Assembly: GCA_020446285.1 (NCBI GenBank) | Contig: JAGREZ010000440.1 | Span: forward strand, 1-6,490 | Length of the DNA stretch: 6,490 nt | Direction of reading: 5' to 3' | Origin: Geminicoccaceae bacterium | Lineage (GTDB): Bacteria > Pseudomonadota > Alphaproteobacteria > Geminicoccales > Geminicoccaceae | In this document: positions 1-6,490 of the stretch, piece by piece | Position numbering within the stretch: the stretch's first letter is position 1 | Layout of the letters: every line of letters begins with the position of its first letter | Made by a program: the position numbers and the translations under genes | Notes under the pieces: model-generated | Databases searched by the model: none | What the model was told of the DNA's origin: nothing | The model's input: the letters and a program-made list of their open reading frames with translations, nothing else

Positions 1-512
1 TCGTTGATGATGCGCAGCACCTCGAGACCGGCGATCCTGCCGGCATCCTTGGTCGCCTGACGCTGGCTGTCGTTGAAATAGGCCGGAACCGTGATGACCG
101 CCTTGTCGACCGTCGTGCCGAGATGGCGCTCGGCGGTCTGCTTCATCTTCTTGAGCACTTCGGCGGAAATCTGCGATGGCGCCTTCTTCTCGCCGCGGGT
201 CTCGACCCAGGCATCGCCATTGTCGGCCTTGACGATCTTGTAGGACACCATGTCCTTGTCCTTGGCGACCACCGGATCGTCATAGCGGCGGCCGATCAGC
301 CGCTTGACCGCGAAGAGCGTGTTCTCGGGGTTCGTCACCGCCTGGCGCTTGGCCGGCATGCCGACGAGAACCTCGCCATCCTCGGTGAATGCGACCATCG
401 AGGGCGTGGTGCGCATTCCTTCTTCGTTTTCGATGACCCGCGCATTCTTGCCGTCCATCACGGCAACGCAGGAATTGGTCGTGCCCAGGTCGACCCCGAT
501 GATCTTGCTCAT
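1..512 (-). CDS. dnaK: Molecular chaperone DnaK (Hsp70), N-terminal part, truncated by window edge
   Basis: DnaK is the ATP-driven Hsp70 chaperone of the cytoplasm; it binds unfolded peptides and works with DnaJ and GrpE. The visible 170 residues are the first part of the nucleotide-binding domain. The phosphate-1 loop DLGTTNS is at residues 8-14, and the invariant lysine that acts in ATP hydrolysis is K70 in [24 protein letters not shown] is at 139-154, including the P143 and R151 pair known as an allosteric switch in E. coli DnaK. Residue numbering matches E. coli DnaK closely, so no insertion or deletion is present. The ATG at 512 is preceded by GAGG seven bases upstream and gives the expected [12 protein letters not shown] start. 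The reading frame is intact to the window edge; the remaining C-terminal part, about 470 residues, and any dnaJ lie outside. Identification is very secure. Confidence 0.98.
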   Translation of the reverse strand, partial: MSKIIGVDLGTTNSCVAVMDGKNARVIENEEGMRTTPSMVAFTEDGEVLVGMPAKRQAVTNPENTLFAVKRLIGRRYDDPVVAKDKDMVSYKIVKADNGDAWVETRGEKKAPSQISAEVLKKMKQTAERHLGTTVDKAVITVPAYFNDSQRQATKDAGRIAGLEVLRIIN

Positions 513-519
513 TCCTCAA

Positions 520-536
520 CCTCGCGTGAGACGCGA
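520..536 (-). promoter_or_regulatory. dnaK ribosome binding site with adjacent small hairpin
   Basis: On the minus strand GAGG (523-520) stands seven bases before the dnaK ATG and is the likely Shine-Dalgarno sequence. Directly upstream, TCGCG (536-532) and CGCGA (526-522) can pair over a five-base loop. The 3' arm of this stem overlaps the first two bases of the GAGG. The pairing is seen in the sequence. That it tunes heat-shock translation is only a guess, because a 5-bp stem is short. Confidence 0.5.
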
Positions 537-630
537 AAAACGTCTGTCGTGAAACTGCAGGGCATGCACCGCCTCTCGGTCGGGCGGCCGTCCTCTTGCG
601 ACTCCGCACGAAATCATGCCCGGTCTTCGG

Positions 631-662
631 CTCATATAAGAATGGCGCCACACACCTGCAAC
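631..662 (-). promoter_or_regulatory. Sigma-32 (RpoH) heat-shock promoter of dnaK
   Basis: Read on the minus strand, the -10 element CTTATATGAG (640-631) fits the alphaproteobacterial heat-shock consensus CYTATNTNNG at every defined position. Eighteen bases upstream is GTTG (662-659), three of four matches to the -35 consensus CTTG. The consensus spacing is 17-18 bases. The predicted transcript would start near 622-626 and carry a leader of roughly 110 bases before the dnaK ATG. The same bases also make an acceptable sigma-70 promoter (TTGCAG, 17 bases, TATATG), so mixed basal and heat-shock use is possible. Confidence 0.75.
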
Positions 663-696
663 CGTGACCGCACACGCCTTTTTCGATGAATGGACG

Positions 697-720
697 AAGA
701 CGGGGGCGAAACCTCGTCTT
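697..720. repeat. Imperfect 9-bp inverted repeat (hairpin) upstream of the ligase gene
   Basis: AAGACGGGG (697-705) pairs with CCTCGTCTT (712-720) through nine base pairs including one G-T wobble, around a six-base loop GCGAAA. No T-run follows on either strand, so it is not a classical terminator. It lies upstream of the dnaK promoter and about 155 bases before the ligase start codon. It could be a leader structure or a protein-binding site for the plus-strand gene; its function is unknown. Confidence 0.45.
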
Positions 721-876
721 AACGATTGGTCATACATAATGGCGGTGCGGGTGGCGGTTCGCTTGCGTGGCGACGCAGCCATCGGCCACAAGCTGGCGCT
801 CCGGGCCGGCACGGACGGCACCGGTGGCGTCCGGGCGGGCCCGTTCCCCTCACCATCGATCCATGGCGGCCGAACA

Positions 877-2091
877 ATGCGACTGATCACGGCGATCCTC
901 TTCATCTTCGCCATCTTCCTTGTCGACGGTCATTCCATCCGCGTGGGCGAGGAAGAGCGCCGGATCTGGATGCCGATCGCCCTTGCGACCTTCACGCTCG
1001 TGCTGCTTGCGCGGGTGCCGCTGCTCCTGCGGATCCGCCAGTCCGTGCTCACCAACCCGGCATTCCTCCTGTATCTCGTCTATCTTGCCTGGCTCGGTGT
1101 CACCCAGTTCTGGTCGATCGGCGCCGCCGAGGGGCGGAACCACATCCTCGCCCTCTGGATCGCCATGCTCGCGGCCCTCTCGCTCTCGGACGAGCATCCG
1201 CACCGGACAGCACTCATCTTTGCGGGAATCCTGCTCCTGGCGATCGTCGTCAGTTGGATCGGCGCGGGTCTCGGCATGAGCTGGGTGAAGGGTACGGAGG
1301 AAACCTGGCGGATGAAGGGCGTCATGCGCCACCAGCAGACCATGGCGCTCGTCTGCATCGCCGGCCTGATCCTTCTCGCGGTCTGGCATCTCAACCGCAA
1401 ACGTGCCGGCGCGACATCGCCCACCGTCTGGCTCACCCTGCTCGCCCTTCTCGTGCTGGCGACACTGCTCGCCACCAAGGGCCGGTCGCTCGCCGTCTTC
1501 TTCGTCGTCACCCTGTTCATCGTCGCCTTCTTCCATCTCGACGGAGCCGCCAAGATGTGGGCGATCGTCGCTGCTGTGGTGGTCGGAGGCGGCCTTTGGG
1601 TCGCTGTCGACATCATCCTGCCGCTGGTGAGCCGTGGCGGCGAGGAAACGCTCTCCGGCCGGCTGGTCGTCTGGGAACTCACCCTTGCCGAGATCGAGAA
1701 GCGCCCGCTCGGAGGCTTCGGATTCGGCACATACGGCAAATATTTCTTCAGCCTCTGGAACAACTGGGCTCCGGCTCACGCACACAATCTGTGGCTGCAG
1801 ACGACCTTCGAGACCGGCATCATCGGTGCGGTTCTCTACACCCTCTTCCTGATGGCGGTGGTCCGTCAGGGGCTGCTCTACCAGAAGACGACGGGAGCGC
1901 TCTCCTACAGTCTGGCCCTTGCGATCTTCTGCATTCTCGGCGGCTGGACCAGCGTCTTCTTGGGTGAAAAGATCACGACCCTCTATGGCCTTCTCCTGAT
2001 CCTGATGTTCCAGGAGGAACGGCTTCGCCAGGCCCTTGCCGCCACGCCGCAATCCCGACCGGTGCACGACGCGCAGGCCCAGCCCGCCTGA
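877..2091 (+). CDS. O-antigen ligase / polymerase family membrane protein (Wzy_C domain)
   Basis: A 404-residue polytopic inner-membrane protein of the WaaL/Wzy/ExoQ superfamily. These proteins join or polymerise undecaprenyl-linked glycans on the periplasmic face. Hydrophobic segments are visible near residues 3-17, 31-50, 62-80, 88-103, 111-131, 155-170, 183-200, 204-219, 227-250, 314-329, 342-358 and 367-378, about twelve in all. The large loop between the ninth and tenth segments (251-313) has the family hallmarks: LSGRLVVW (259-266), RPLGGFGFGTY (276-286) and the His-rich PAHAHNLWLQ (299-308), followed by the ETGIIGAVLY segment. RHQQT at 151-155 resembles the family's other conserved loop motif. 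The start at 877 opens directly into a membrane segment. The same frame is open back to 664, but that stretch looks non-coding; the ribosome binding site at 866-869 is weak. Ligase, O-antigen polymerase and exopolysaccharide polymerase cannot be told apart here, and no other glycan genes are in view. Confidence 0.85.
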   Translation: MRLITAILFIFAIFLVDGHSIRVGEEERRIWMPIALATFTLVLLARVPLLLRIRQSVLTNPAFLLYLVYLAWLGVTQFWSIGAAEGRNHILALWIAMLAALSLSDEHPHRTALIFAGILLLAIVVSWIGAGLGMSWVKGTEETWRMKGVMRHQQTMALVCIAGLILLAVWHLNRKRAGATSPTVWLTLLALLVLATLLATKGRSLAVFFVVTLFIVAFFHLDGAAKMWAIVAAVVVGGGLWVAVDIILPLVSRGGEETLSGRLVVWELTLAEIEKRPLGGFGFGTYGKYFFSLWNNWAPAHAHNLWLQTTFETGIIGAVLYTLFLMAVVRQGLLYQKTTGALSYSLALAIFCILGGWTSVFLGEKITTLYGLLLILMFQEERLRQALAATPQSRPVHDAQAQPA

Positions 2092-2104
2092 TCGGACACC
2101 GCAC

Positions 2105-2122
2105 GAAACCGGCCCGGTTTTC
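2105..2122 (+). terminator. Weak rho-independent terminator after the ligase gene
   Basis: Fourteen bases after the ligase stop, AAACCG (2106-2111) and CGGTTT (2115-2120) form a 6-bp stem with loop GCC, which a G-T wobble can lengthen to seven pairs. It is followed by only a short T run (TTTTC, counting the stem's own T's). The position is right for a terminator separating the ligase gene from the flagellin gene, but the T tract is poor. Confidence 0.4.
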
Positions 2123-2164
2123 GAAGCAAACGAAATGTTAAGATATCGGCGCTAGAAAAGGCAG

Positions 2165-2194
2165 GTCGCGGAAGATCTTGCACCTTGTCGCGAC
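2165..2194 (+). promoter_or_regulatory. Flagellin leader hairpin 1
   Basis: GTCGCG (2165-2170) is complementary to CGCGAC (2189-2194) across an 18-base loop. The loop contains the 8-base palindrome AAGATCTT (2172-2179). The pairing is perfect but the loop is long, so its stability is uncertain. It lies 51 bases before the flagellin start codon and immediately upstream of the second, tighter hairpin. Confidence 0.4.
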
Positions 2195-2199
2195 GGGAT

Positions 2200-2224
2200 T
2201 CGAACCACGGGCCAGAAGGTTCGA
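2200..2224 (+). promoter_or_regulatory. Flagellin leader hairpin 2, next to the ribosome binding site
   Basis: TCGAACC (2200-2206) pairs perfectly with GGTTCGA (2218-2224), giving a 7-bp stem with an 11-base loop. It ends eight bases before the Shine-Dalgarno AGGAG (2233-2237). Alphaproteobacterial flagellin messages are known to be controlled through their 5' leaders by FlbT (destabilising, studied in Caulobacter fljK) with FlaF. This stem-loop is a plausible target of that type. The structure is seen; the link to FlbT is inference. Confidence 0.5.
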
Positions 2225-2245
2225 GAGACAGCAGGAGCGACACGA

Positions 2246-3427
2246 ATGGCTTTGACGGCAAGTACCAATACCAGCGCCAGCACGGCGCTTCGCTATCTCG
2301 ACCGCAACAACATGGCGGCCTCGAGCTCGCTTGCGAAACTGTCGAGCGGTTCGCGAATCGTGAAAGCCTCGGACGACGCCGCCTCGCTCGCCGTCGGCAC
2401 CAAGGTCAAGGCCGACGTGACAGCACTGCAGCAGGCCAAGGTCAATGCCGGTCAGGCGTCGAGCATGCTCCAGGTCGCCGATGGCGGCCTCTCGCAGGTC
2501 TCCGACATCCTGCTGCGCATGAAGGCGCTTTCGGTCCAGGCGCAGTCGGGCTCGGTCTCCGACAATGAGCGGATCTTCCTCGACAAGGAATTCTCCGCCC
2601 TCTCCGCGCAGATCGACGATATCGCCAACCAGACCAAGTTCAACGGCCAGACACTGCTCAACGGCGATACCGGTGTCACCGTCACCGCCGATGCCGATGT
2701 TGCGGGCGTCCATATCAGCGGCACCGCCGATGTCGTCACCGGAACCGGGCAGGCCAGCATCACCATGGCCACGGCCGCGACCGGCGGCGGCGATCAGCAG
2801 ATGACATTCACCTATACCGATCAGGCCGGCGATACCTTCACGGCAGCAGTCACGGCCGCCGCCGACGATGCCACGGCATACAGCGGAGCCGTCGTGTTCG
2901 AGGGCACCGGTGTGAGCCTTGCGCTCGACGATTTCGATTCGACCGCAGCGATCACGGGCACGGCCGGCAATCTCTCGATCACCAGCAATGAAGTGTCCTT
3001 CCAGGTGGGGGTCTCCTCGGCGGACACGATCGAGGTCGGTCTCGACGACATCCGCACCGCCCAGCTCGGCAATGTCAGCACCGGCACGCTCGCCGATGCG
3101 GACGGCGCCGGGTTGGACACCGGCCGCGCCAACATCCGCACCAAGGAAGGGGCGATCGCCGCCGGCGACATCCTCGACAATGCCATCGCGCAGATCAACG
3201 AGGACCGCTCCAATGTCGGTGCCATGATCTCGCGTTTCGAGTTCGCCTCCGCCAATCTCGCCACCTCGATCGAGAATCTCGATTCGGCCCGCTCCACACT
3301 GATGGATGTCGACATGGCCTCGGAGATGAGCAACTTCTCCTCCAAACAGGTCATGATGCAGGCTTCCGTCGCCATGCTCGCACAGGCCAACCAGATGCCG
3401 CAGCAACTGCTCAAGCTCCTGGGCTGA
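2246..3427 (+). CDS. Flagellin (flagellar filament subunit)
   Basis: Flagellin is exported unfolded through the flagellar type III apparatus and polymerises into the filament. The 393-residue protein has the classic layout of conserved ends and a variable middle. The N-terminal D0/D1 helices cover residues 1-140, with SLAKLSSGSRI at 28-38, SDDAASLAVG at 42-51 and NQTKFNGQTLLNG at 128-140. The C-terminal D1/D0 helices cover about 301-393, with SRFEFASANL at 329-338 and the ending QANQMPQQLLKLLG. Residues 141-300 form a Thr/Ala/Asp/Gly-rich, probably beta-sheet surface domain with no cysteine. SFQVGVSSADTIEVGLDDI (251-269) is the conserved return into D1. The ATG is fixed by AGGAG at 2233-2237, eight bases upstream. 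It appears monocistronic, with a terminator before and after and a structured leader. No chaperone or other flagellar gene is in view, so I give no specific fla/flj symbol. Confidence 0.96.
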   Translation: MALTASTNTSASTALRYLDRNNMAASSSLAKLSSGSRIVKASDDAASLAVGTKVKADVTALQQAKVNAGQASSMLQVADGGLSQVSDILLRMKALSVQAQSGSVSDNERIFLDKEFSALSAQIDDIANQTKFNGQTLLNGDTGVTVTADADVAGVHISGTADVVTGTGQASITMATAATGGGDQQMTFTYTDQAGDTFTAAVTAAADDATAYSGAVVFEGTGVSLALDDFDSTAAITGTAGNLSITSNEVSFQVGVSSADTIEVGLDDIRTAQLGNVSTGTLADADGAGLDTGRANIRTKEGAIAAGDILDNAIAQINEDRSNVGAMISRFEFASANLATSIENLDSARSTLMDVDMASEMSNFSSKQVMMQASVAMLAQANQMPQQLLKLLG

Positions 3428-3500
3428 TTTCGCCTTACGCCACCGGGGACACCTGCACCCCCGAGCGGAAATGCGAAGCGCCCTCGCGCTCGACGACACG

Positions 3501-3536
3501 AAAAAGCGGCCGCCGGCCCGGGCGGCCGCTTCTTTC
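3501..3536 (+). terminator. Rho-independent terminator of the flagellin gene
   Basis: AAGCGGCCGCC (3504-3514) and GGCGGCCGCTT (3521-3531) form a perfect 11-bp, very G+C-rich stem with a six-base loop. The tail on the plus strand is TTCTTTC, and a run of five A's precedes the stem. It begins 77 bases after the flagellin stop. The A run on the other flank may let it act in both directions. Confidence 0.85.
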
Positions 3537-3555
3537 ATTCGAACACTCTGTCGCC

Positions 3556-3588
3556 GGAAAAAAAGAGCGGGGGAAATGATTTCCCCCG
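3556..3588 (-). terminator. Rho-independent terminator of the leftward operon
   Basis: On the minus strand CGGGGGAAA (3588-3580) and TTTCCCCCG (3576-3568) form a perfect 9-bp stem with loop TCA. It is followed after three bases by seven T's (complement of 3558-3564). This is a textbook terminator for transcription coming from the reductase gene, whose stop lies 200 bases upstream at 3788. On the plus strand it has no T tract. Confidence 0.8.
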
Positions 3589-3690
3589 GGCCCCTCAGGG
3601 GTTGGTGGTGGTGACACGGTCAAGCGTCATCGCCAACCGGAGGCAGGGTCAAGGGGCCGCCATGGTTCCTTGTTTTCAGGATTCTTCTTG

Positions 3691-3708
3691 ATTTATCTAA
3701 GAATAAAT
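3691..3708. repeat. Inverted repeat in an A+T-rich patch, possible operator or promoter
   Basis: ATTTAT (3691-3696) and ATAAAT (3703-3708) are inverted around a six-base spacer. A second, interlocking pair is ATTCTT (3681-3686) with AAGAAT (3699-3704). The patch is strikingly A+T-rich compared with the rest of the window. TTGATT (3688-3693) and TATATA (3712-3717), 18 bases apart, could be a plus-strand promoter. No gene follows in that direction, however, so a binding site, a small RNA start or simple A+T drift are all possible. Confidence 0.3.
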
Positions 3709-3787
3709 ACCTATATACGCCATGCAACCTCCCTTGTGCGTTTCGTGACGGTGATGTCGGTACATCTTTCGGGCGAGGAGTGTGCCG

Positions 3788-4489
3788 CTACAGTGACGAA
3801 CCGGCACACATGACGAGGCGCTGGCCGGTCATGCTTGCGCCGCCGTCGCCCAGGAGGAAGGCTGCAAGGGCCGCGACTTCGGCCGGCTGCACGAAACGGC
3901 CCATCGGCGGCAGGCGGGGTGGCAGGCCCTGCCGGCCGGGATCCAGCAGCATCGGCGTTTCGGTGGCCGCCGGAGCGATGACATTGACCGTCATGCCGCG
4001 CGGGGCGAGTTCGGCCGCGAAGGACCGGGCGAGCCCCTCGAGCGCCGCCTTGGACGCGGCATAATAGGCCTTGCCGGCCGCTCCGGTGGCGACCCGGCTG
4101 CCGATCAGGACGATCCGGCCGCCATCCGGCATCCTCGGTGCGAAGGTCTGGACGAGCCGGGCGGCGGCCTCGACATGCAGCCGCCACATCGCTCCGCCAT
4201 CGCCATGATCGAGATCATCGAGCGTGCCCACCTTGAGGATTCCCGCCGCATGAACGAGGGCATCCGGCCTCCCGGCCTGCTCAGCCACCGCCTCGAGGGT
4301 CTCGCCATCGTCCGCAGCGATTGCACCCAGATCCAGGGGAATGTGGCGAAAGCCGGAGGCGGTGATCGCCGGAGAACGGCGGCTGATCCCGGTCACGCGC
4401 CAGCCGTCGGCCAGAAGCCGTTCGGCAATCGCAAACCCGATCCCCGAGCTGCAGCCGGTGACCAGCGCCAGACCGTCAGGAGACCGCAT
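3788..4489 (-). CDS. Short-chain dehydrogenase/reductase (SDR family oxidoreductase)
   Basis: A 233-residue classical SDR: a single Rossmann-fold, NAD(P)(H)-dependent oxidoreductase acting on an alcohol or carbonyl group. The cofactor motif TGCSSGIG is at residues 11-18, LD at 52-53, and HAAG at 80-83 stands in for the usual NAAG. The active-site serine is probably S131 (IGSRVA), with Y143 and K147 in YAASK. SRR at 36-38, at the end of the second strand, suggests a preference for NADP. The tetrad asparagine (usual VN.. motif) is replaced by H105 in RLHVEAA, a change also known in FolM-type SDRs. The usual PG after the active site reads PAA (173-175). It is the last gene of the leftward operon. 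Its ATG lies inside the dehydrogenase gene (14-base overlap) and lacks a clear Shine-Dalgarno, which suggests translational coupling. The substrate is unknown; context suggests a second redox step on the dehydrogenase's substrate or product. Confidence 0.92.
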   Translation of the reverse strand: MRSPDGLALVTGCSSGIGFAIAERLLADGWRVTGISRRSPAITASGFRHIPLDLGAIAADDGETLEAVAEQAGRPDALVHAAGILKVGTLDDLDHGDGGAMWRLHVEAAARLVQTFAPRMPDGGRIVLIGSRVATGAAGKAYYAASKAALEGLARSFAAELAPRGMTVNVIAPAATETPMLLDPGRQGLPPRLPPMGRFVQPAEVAALAAFLLGDGGASMTGQRLVMCAGSSL

Positions 4490-5422
4490 GGACCGGCGTC
4501 AGCAGCGGGCGGCCCGCGAAGAAGGCGGCCAGATTGTCCACCACCAGCTGGGCCATGGCGTCGCGCGTTTCCACGGTGCCGCTCGCATGGTGCGGATAGA
4601 GGGTGACGTTGGGCAGGGCCGTGAGTGCCGGGTCCGGATCGGGTTCGCCGCGATAAACGTCGAGCCCGGCGCTGCCGAGCCTGCCGCAGCGCAGGGCGTC
4701 GATCATCGCCGCCTCGTCCACCACCGAGCCGCGCGCGATATTGACGAGCGTGCCCCTGGGCCCGAGCGCGTCGATCACCGCACGGTCGATCATGCCCTCG
4801 GTCCCGCGGCCGCCCGGCACGATCACCACGAGAATGTCGGCCCAGCCGGCGAGCGACAGGGCGTCGTCGAAGCGGCGATAGGCAACCGGTCGCGGATTGC
4901 GCGCGACATAGCCGATTTCGAGGCCCAGCGGTTCGAAACGCCGGGCGATGGCCATGCCGATCCGGCCGAGGCCGACGATCCCGGCACGCCTGCCGCGCAT
5001 CGACGACAGCAGCGGATACATGCCCTTGCGCCCCCAGTCGCCGGAACGGACATAGTCATGCGCGGCGACGAGCTGCCGGCGTGCGGCAAGGGTCAGCATG
5101 AGCGCCGTATCGGCGACATCGTCGAGCAGGGCGTCGGAACTGTTGGTCAGCTGGATGCCACGGGCCTTCAGCGCATCCACATCGATCGATTCGAAACCGG
5201 CGGAGGAACAGGCGACGATCTTCACGTTCGGCAGGTGCTTCAGATGATCGGCGGTCAACGCCGCATGGCCGTTGATCACGATCGCCTCGCAGGCGGGACC
5301 GGCCTCGCGGAGCAGCGCCTCCCCGTCGCTCGCCTCGTCATGGCGATGCAGCCTGTATGCCGCCTCGAGCTGCGCCATCGCCGCCGGCCGCAGCGGATAC
5401 ATGACGAGGACATCGGGCCGTT

Positions 5423-5426
<4 letters not shown>
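4476..5426 (-). CDS. D-2-hydroxyacid dehydrogenase (glyoxylate/hydroxypyruvate reductase type)
   Basis: A 316-residue cytoplasmic enzyme of the D-isomer-specific 2-hydroxyacid dehydrogenase family, which interconverts 2-oxoacids and D-2-hydroxyacids. The catalytic domain (about 1-95 and 285-316) frames a Rossmann domain with GLGRIG at 152-157. The family triad is present: R232 in NIARGSVVDE, E261 in GEPDPDP and H279 in YPHHASG. ARNPR (175-179) after the second strand places basic residues where NADP-using relatives (GhrB/HPR-like) have them, so NADPH is the likely cofactor. The length is normal. The start is TTG, not ATG: GAGG at 5437-5434 stands seven bases upstream, and starting at the next ATG (M9) would remove the first beta strand. 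The TTG overlaps the ATPase stop as TTGA, so translation is probably coupled. Glyoxylate, hydroxypyruvate, a 2-keto-sugar acid or a phenylpyruvate-like acid are all possible substrates. Confidence 0.93.

Positions 5427-6490
<1,064 letters not shown>

Larger units (their letters stand above)
513..876. other. Divergent intergenic region between dnaK and the ligase gene
   Basis: This 364-base gap separates two divergently transcribed genes. The half nearest dnaK holds its leader and sigma-32 promoter. The half nearest the ligase gene contains an imperfect hairpin (697-720) and then about 150 G+C-rich bases in which I see no convincing gene. The ligase frame stays open back to 664, but the encoded stretch is Arg/Gly-rich, shows no membrane segment and has no ribosome binding site, so I treat it as non-coding. 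A CATAAT at 735-740 could be a -10 element for the ligase gene, but no matching -35 is visible. Confidence 0.6.
3428..3787. other. Convergent intergenic region with back-to-back terminators
   Basis: This 360-base gap lies between the 3' end of the plus-strand flagellin gene and the 3' end of the minus-strand reductase gene. It holds a terminator for each direction (3501-3536 plus, 3556-3588 minus) and a small CCCC/GGGG hairpin (3591-3601). An A+T-rich patch with an inverted repeat (about 3664-3718) follows. Short open frames are present but have neither ribosome binding sites nor recognisable products. Confidence 0.7.

Noticed and set aside
664..876. In-frame 71-codon extension upstream of the ligase start.
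   Set aside because: No ribosome binding site at its ATGs, Arg/Gly-rich composition unlike a membrane protein, and the ATG at 877 leads straight into the first membrane segment.
2139..2152. GCCGATAT on the minus strand resembling a sigma-28 -10 element near the flagellin gene.
   Set aside because: It points away from flagellin and has no TAAA-type -35 at the required distance.
2160..2184. GG...TTGC resembling a sigma-54 -24/-12 promoter before flagellin.
   Set aside because: The GG and GC dinucleotides are not at the required 12-base separation.
2185..2224. Minus-strand GGTTCGAATCC, the consensus of a tRNA T-loop, suggesting a tRNA or a tRNA remnant at an attachment site.
   Set aside because: Only two of the five T-stem pairs form, no anticodon or D arm can be built, and the rest of the tRNA would overlap the flagellin start. 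The bases are explained by the leader hairpin.
3435..3623. Minus-strand 62-codon open frame after flagellin.
   Set aside because: It runs across both terminators, is Pro/Arg-rich and resembles no protein; it is an artefact of G+C-rich sequence.
3753..3812. 19-codon plus-strand frame following the A+T-rich promoter-like patch.
   Set aside because: No Shine-Dalgarno sequence and it overlaps the end of the reductase gene; too little to call a peptide.

Overview
The window is a high-GC stretch of a chromosome that looks alphaproteobacterial. The partial DnaK has the wording typical of that class, and its promoter matches the alphaproteobacterial heat-shock sigma-32 pattern. The flagellin and the transporter-dehydrogenase genes also fit. 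The order (Hyphomicrobiales, Rhodospirillales or a relative) cannot be settled from sequence reading alone. All visible genes are of known families. I see no mobile element, CRISPR array, rRNA, complete tRNA or phage gene.

Left part (1-876): the first 170 codons of dnaK run leftward out of the window. A sigma-32-type promoter lies about 110 bases upstream of its start codon, and a small hairpin abuts its ribosome binding site. The rest of the 364-base gap separates dnaK from the divergently transcribed next gene.

Middle (877-3427, plus strand): a polytopic membrane protein of the O-antigen ligase / polymerase (Wzy_C) family is followed, after a weak terminator, by a complete flagellin gene. 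The flagellin leader carries two tandem hairpins just upstream of a good ribosome binding site. Flagellin mRNA in alphaproteobacteria is often controlled after transcription by FlbT/FlaF, so this leader is the best regulatory candidate in the window.

Gap (3428-3787): two strong rho-independent terminators stand back to back. One stops the flagellin message on the plus strand and the other stops the leftward operon on the minus strand. An A+T-rich patch with an inverted repeat follows.

Right part (3788-6490, minus strand): a tightly packed, leftward operon. In order of transcription it holds the C-terminal two thirds of a duplicated peptide-type ABC transporter ATPase (partial, entering from the right), a D-2-hydroxyacid dehydrogenase that starts at TTG and overlaps the ATPase stop by 4 bases, and a short-chain dehydrogenase/reductase that overlaps the previous gene by 14 bases. 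The arrangement suggests uptake of a small molecule followed by two NAD(P)-dependent redox steps on it. The substrate cannot be read from the sequence.
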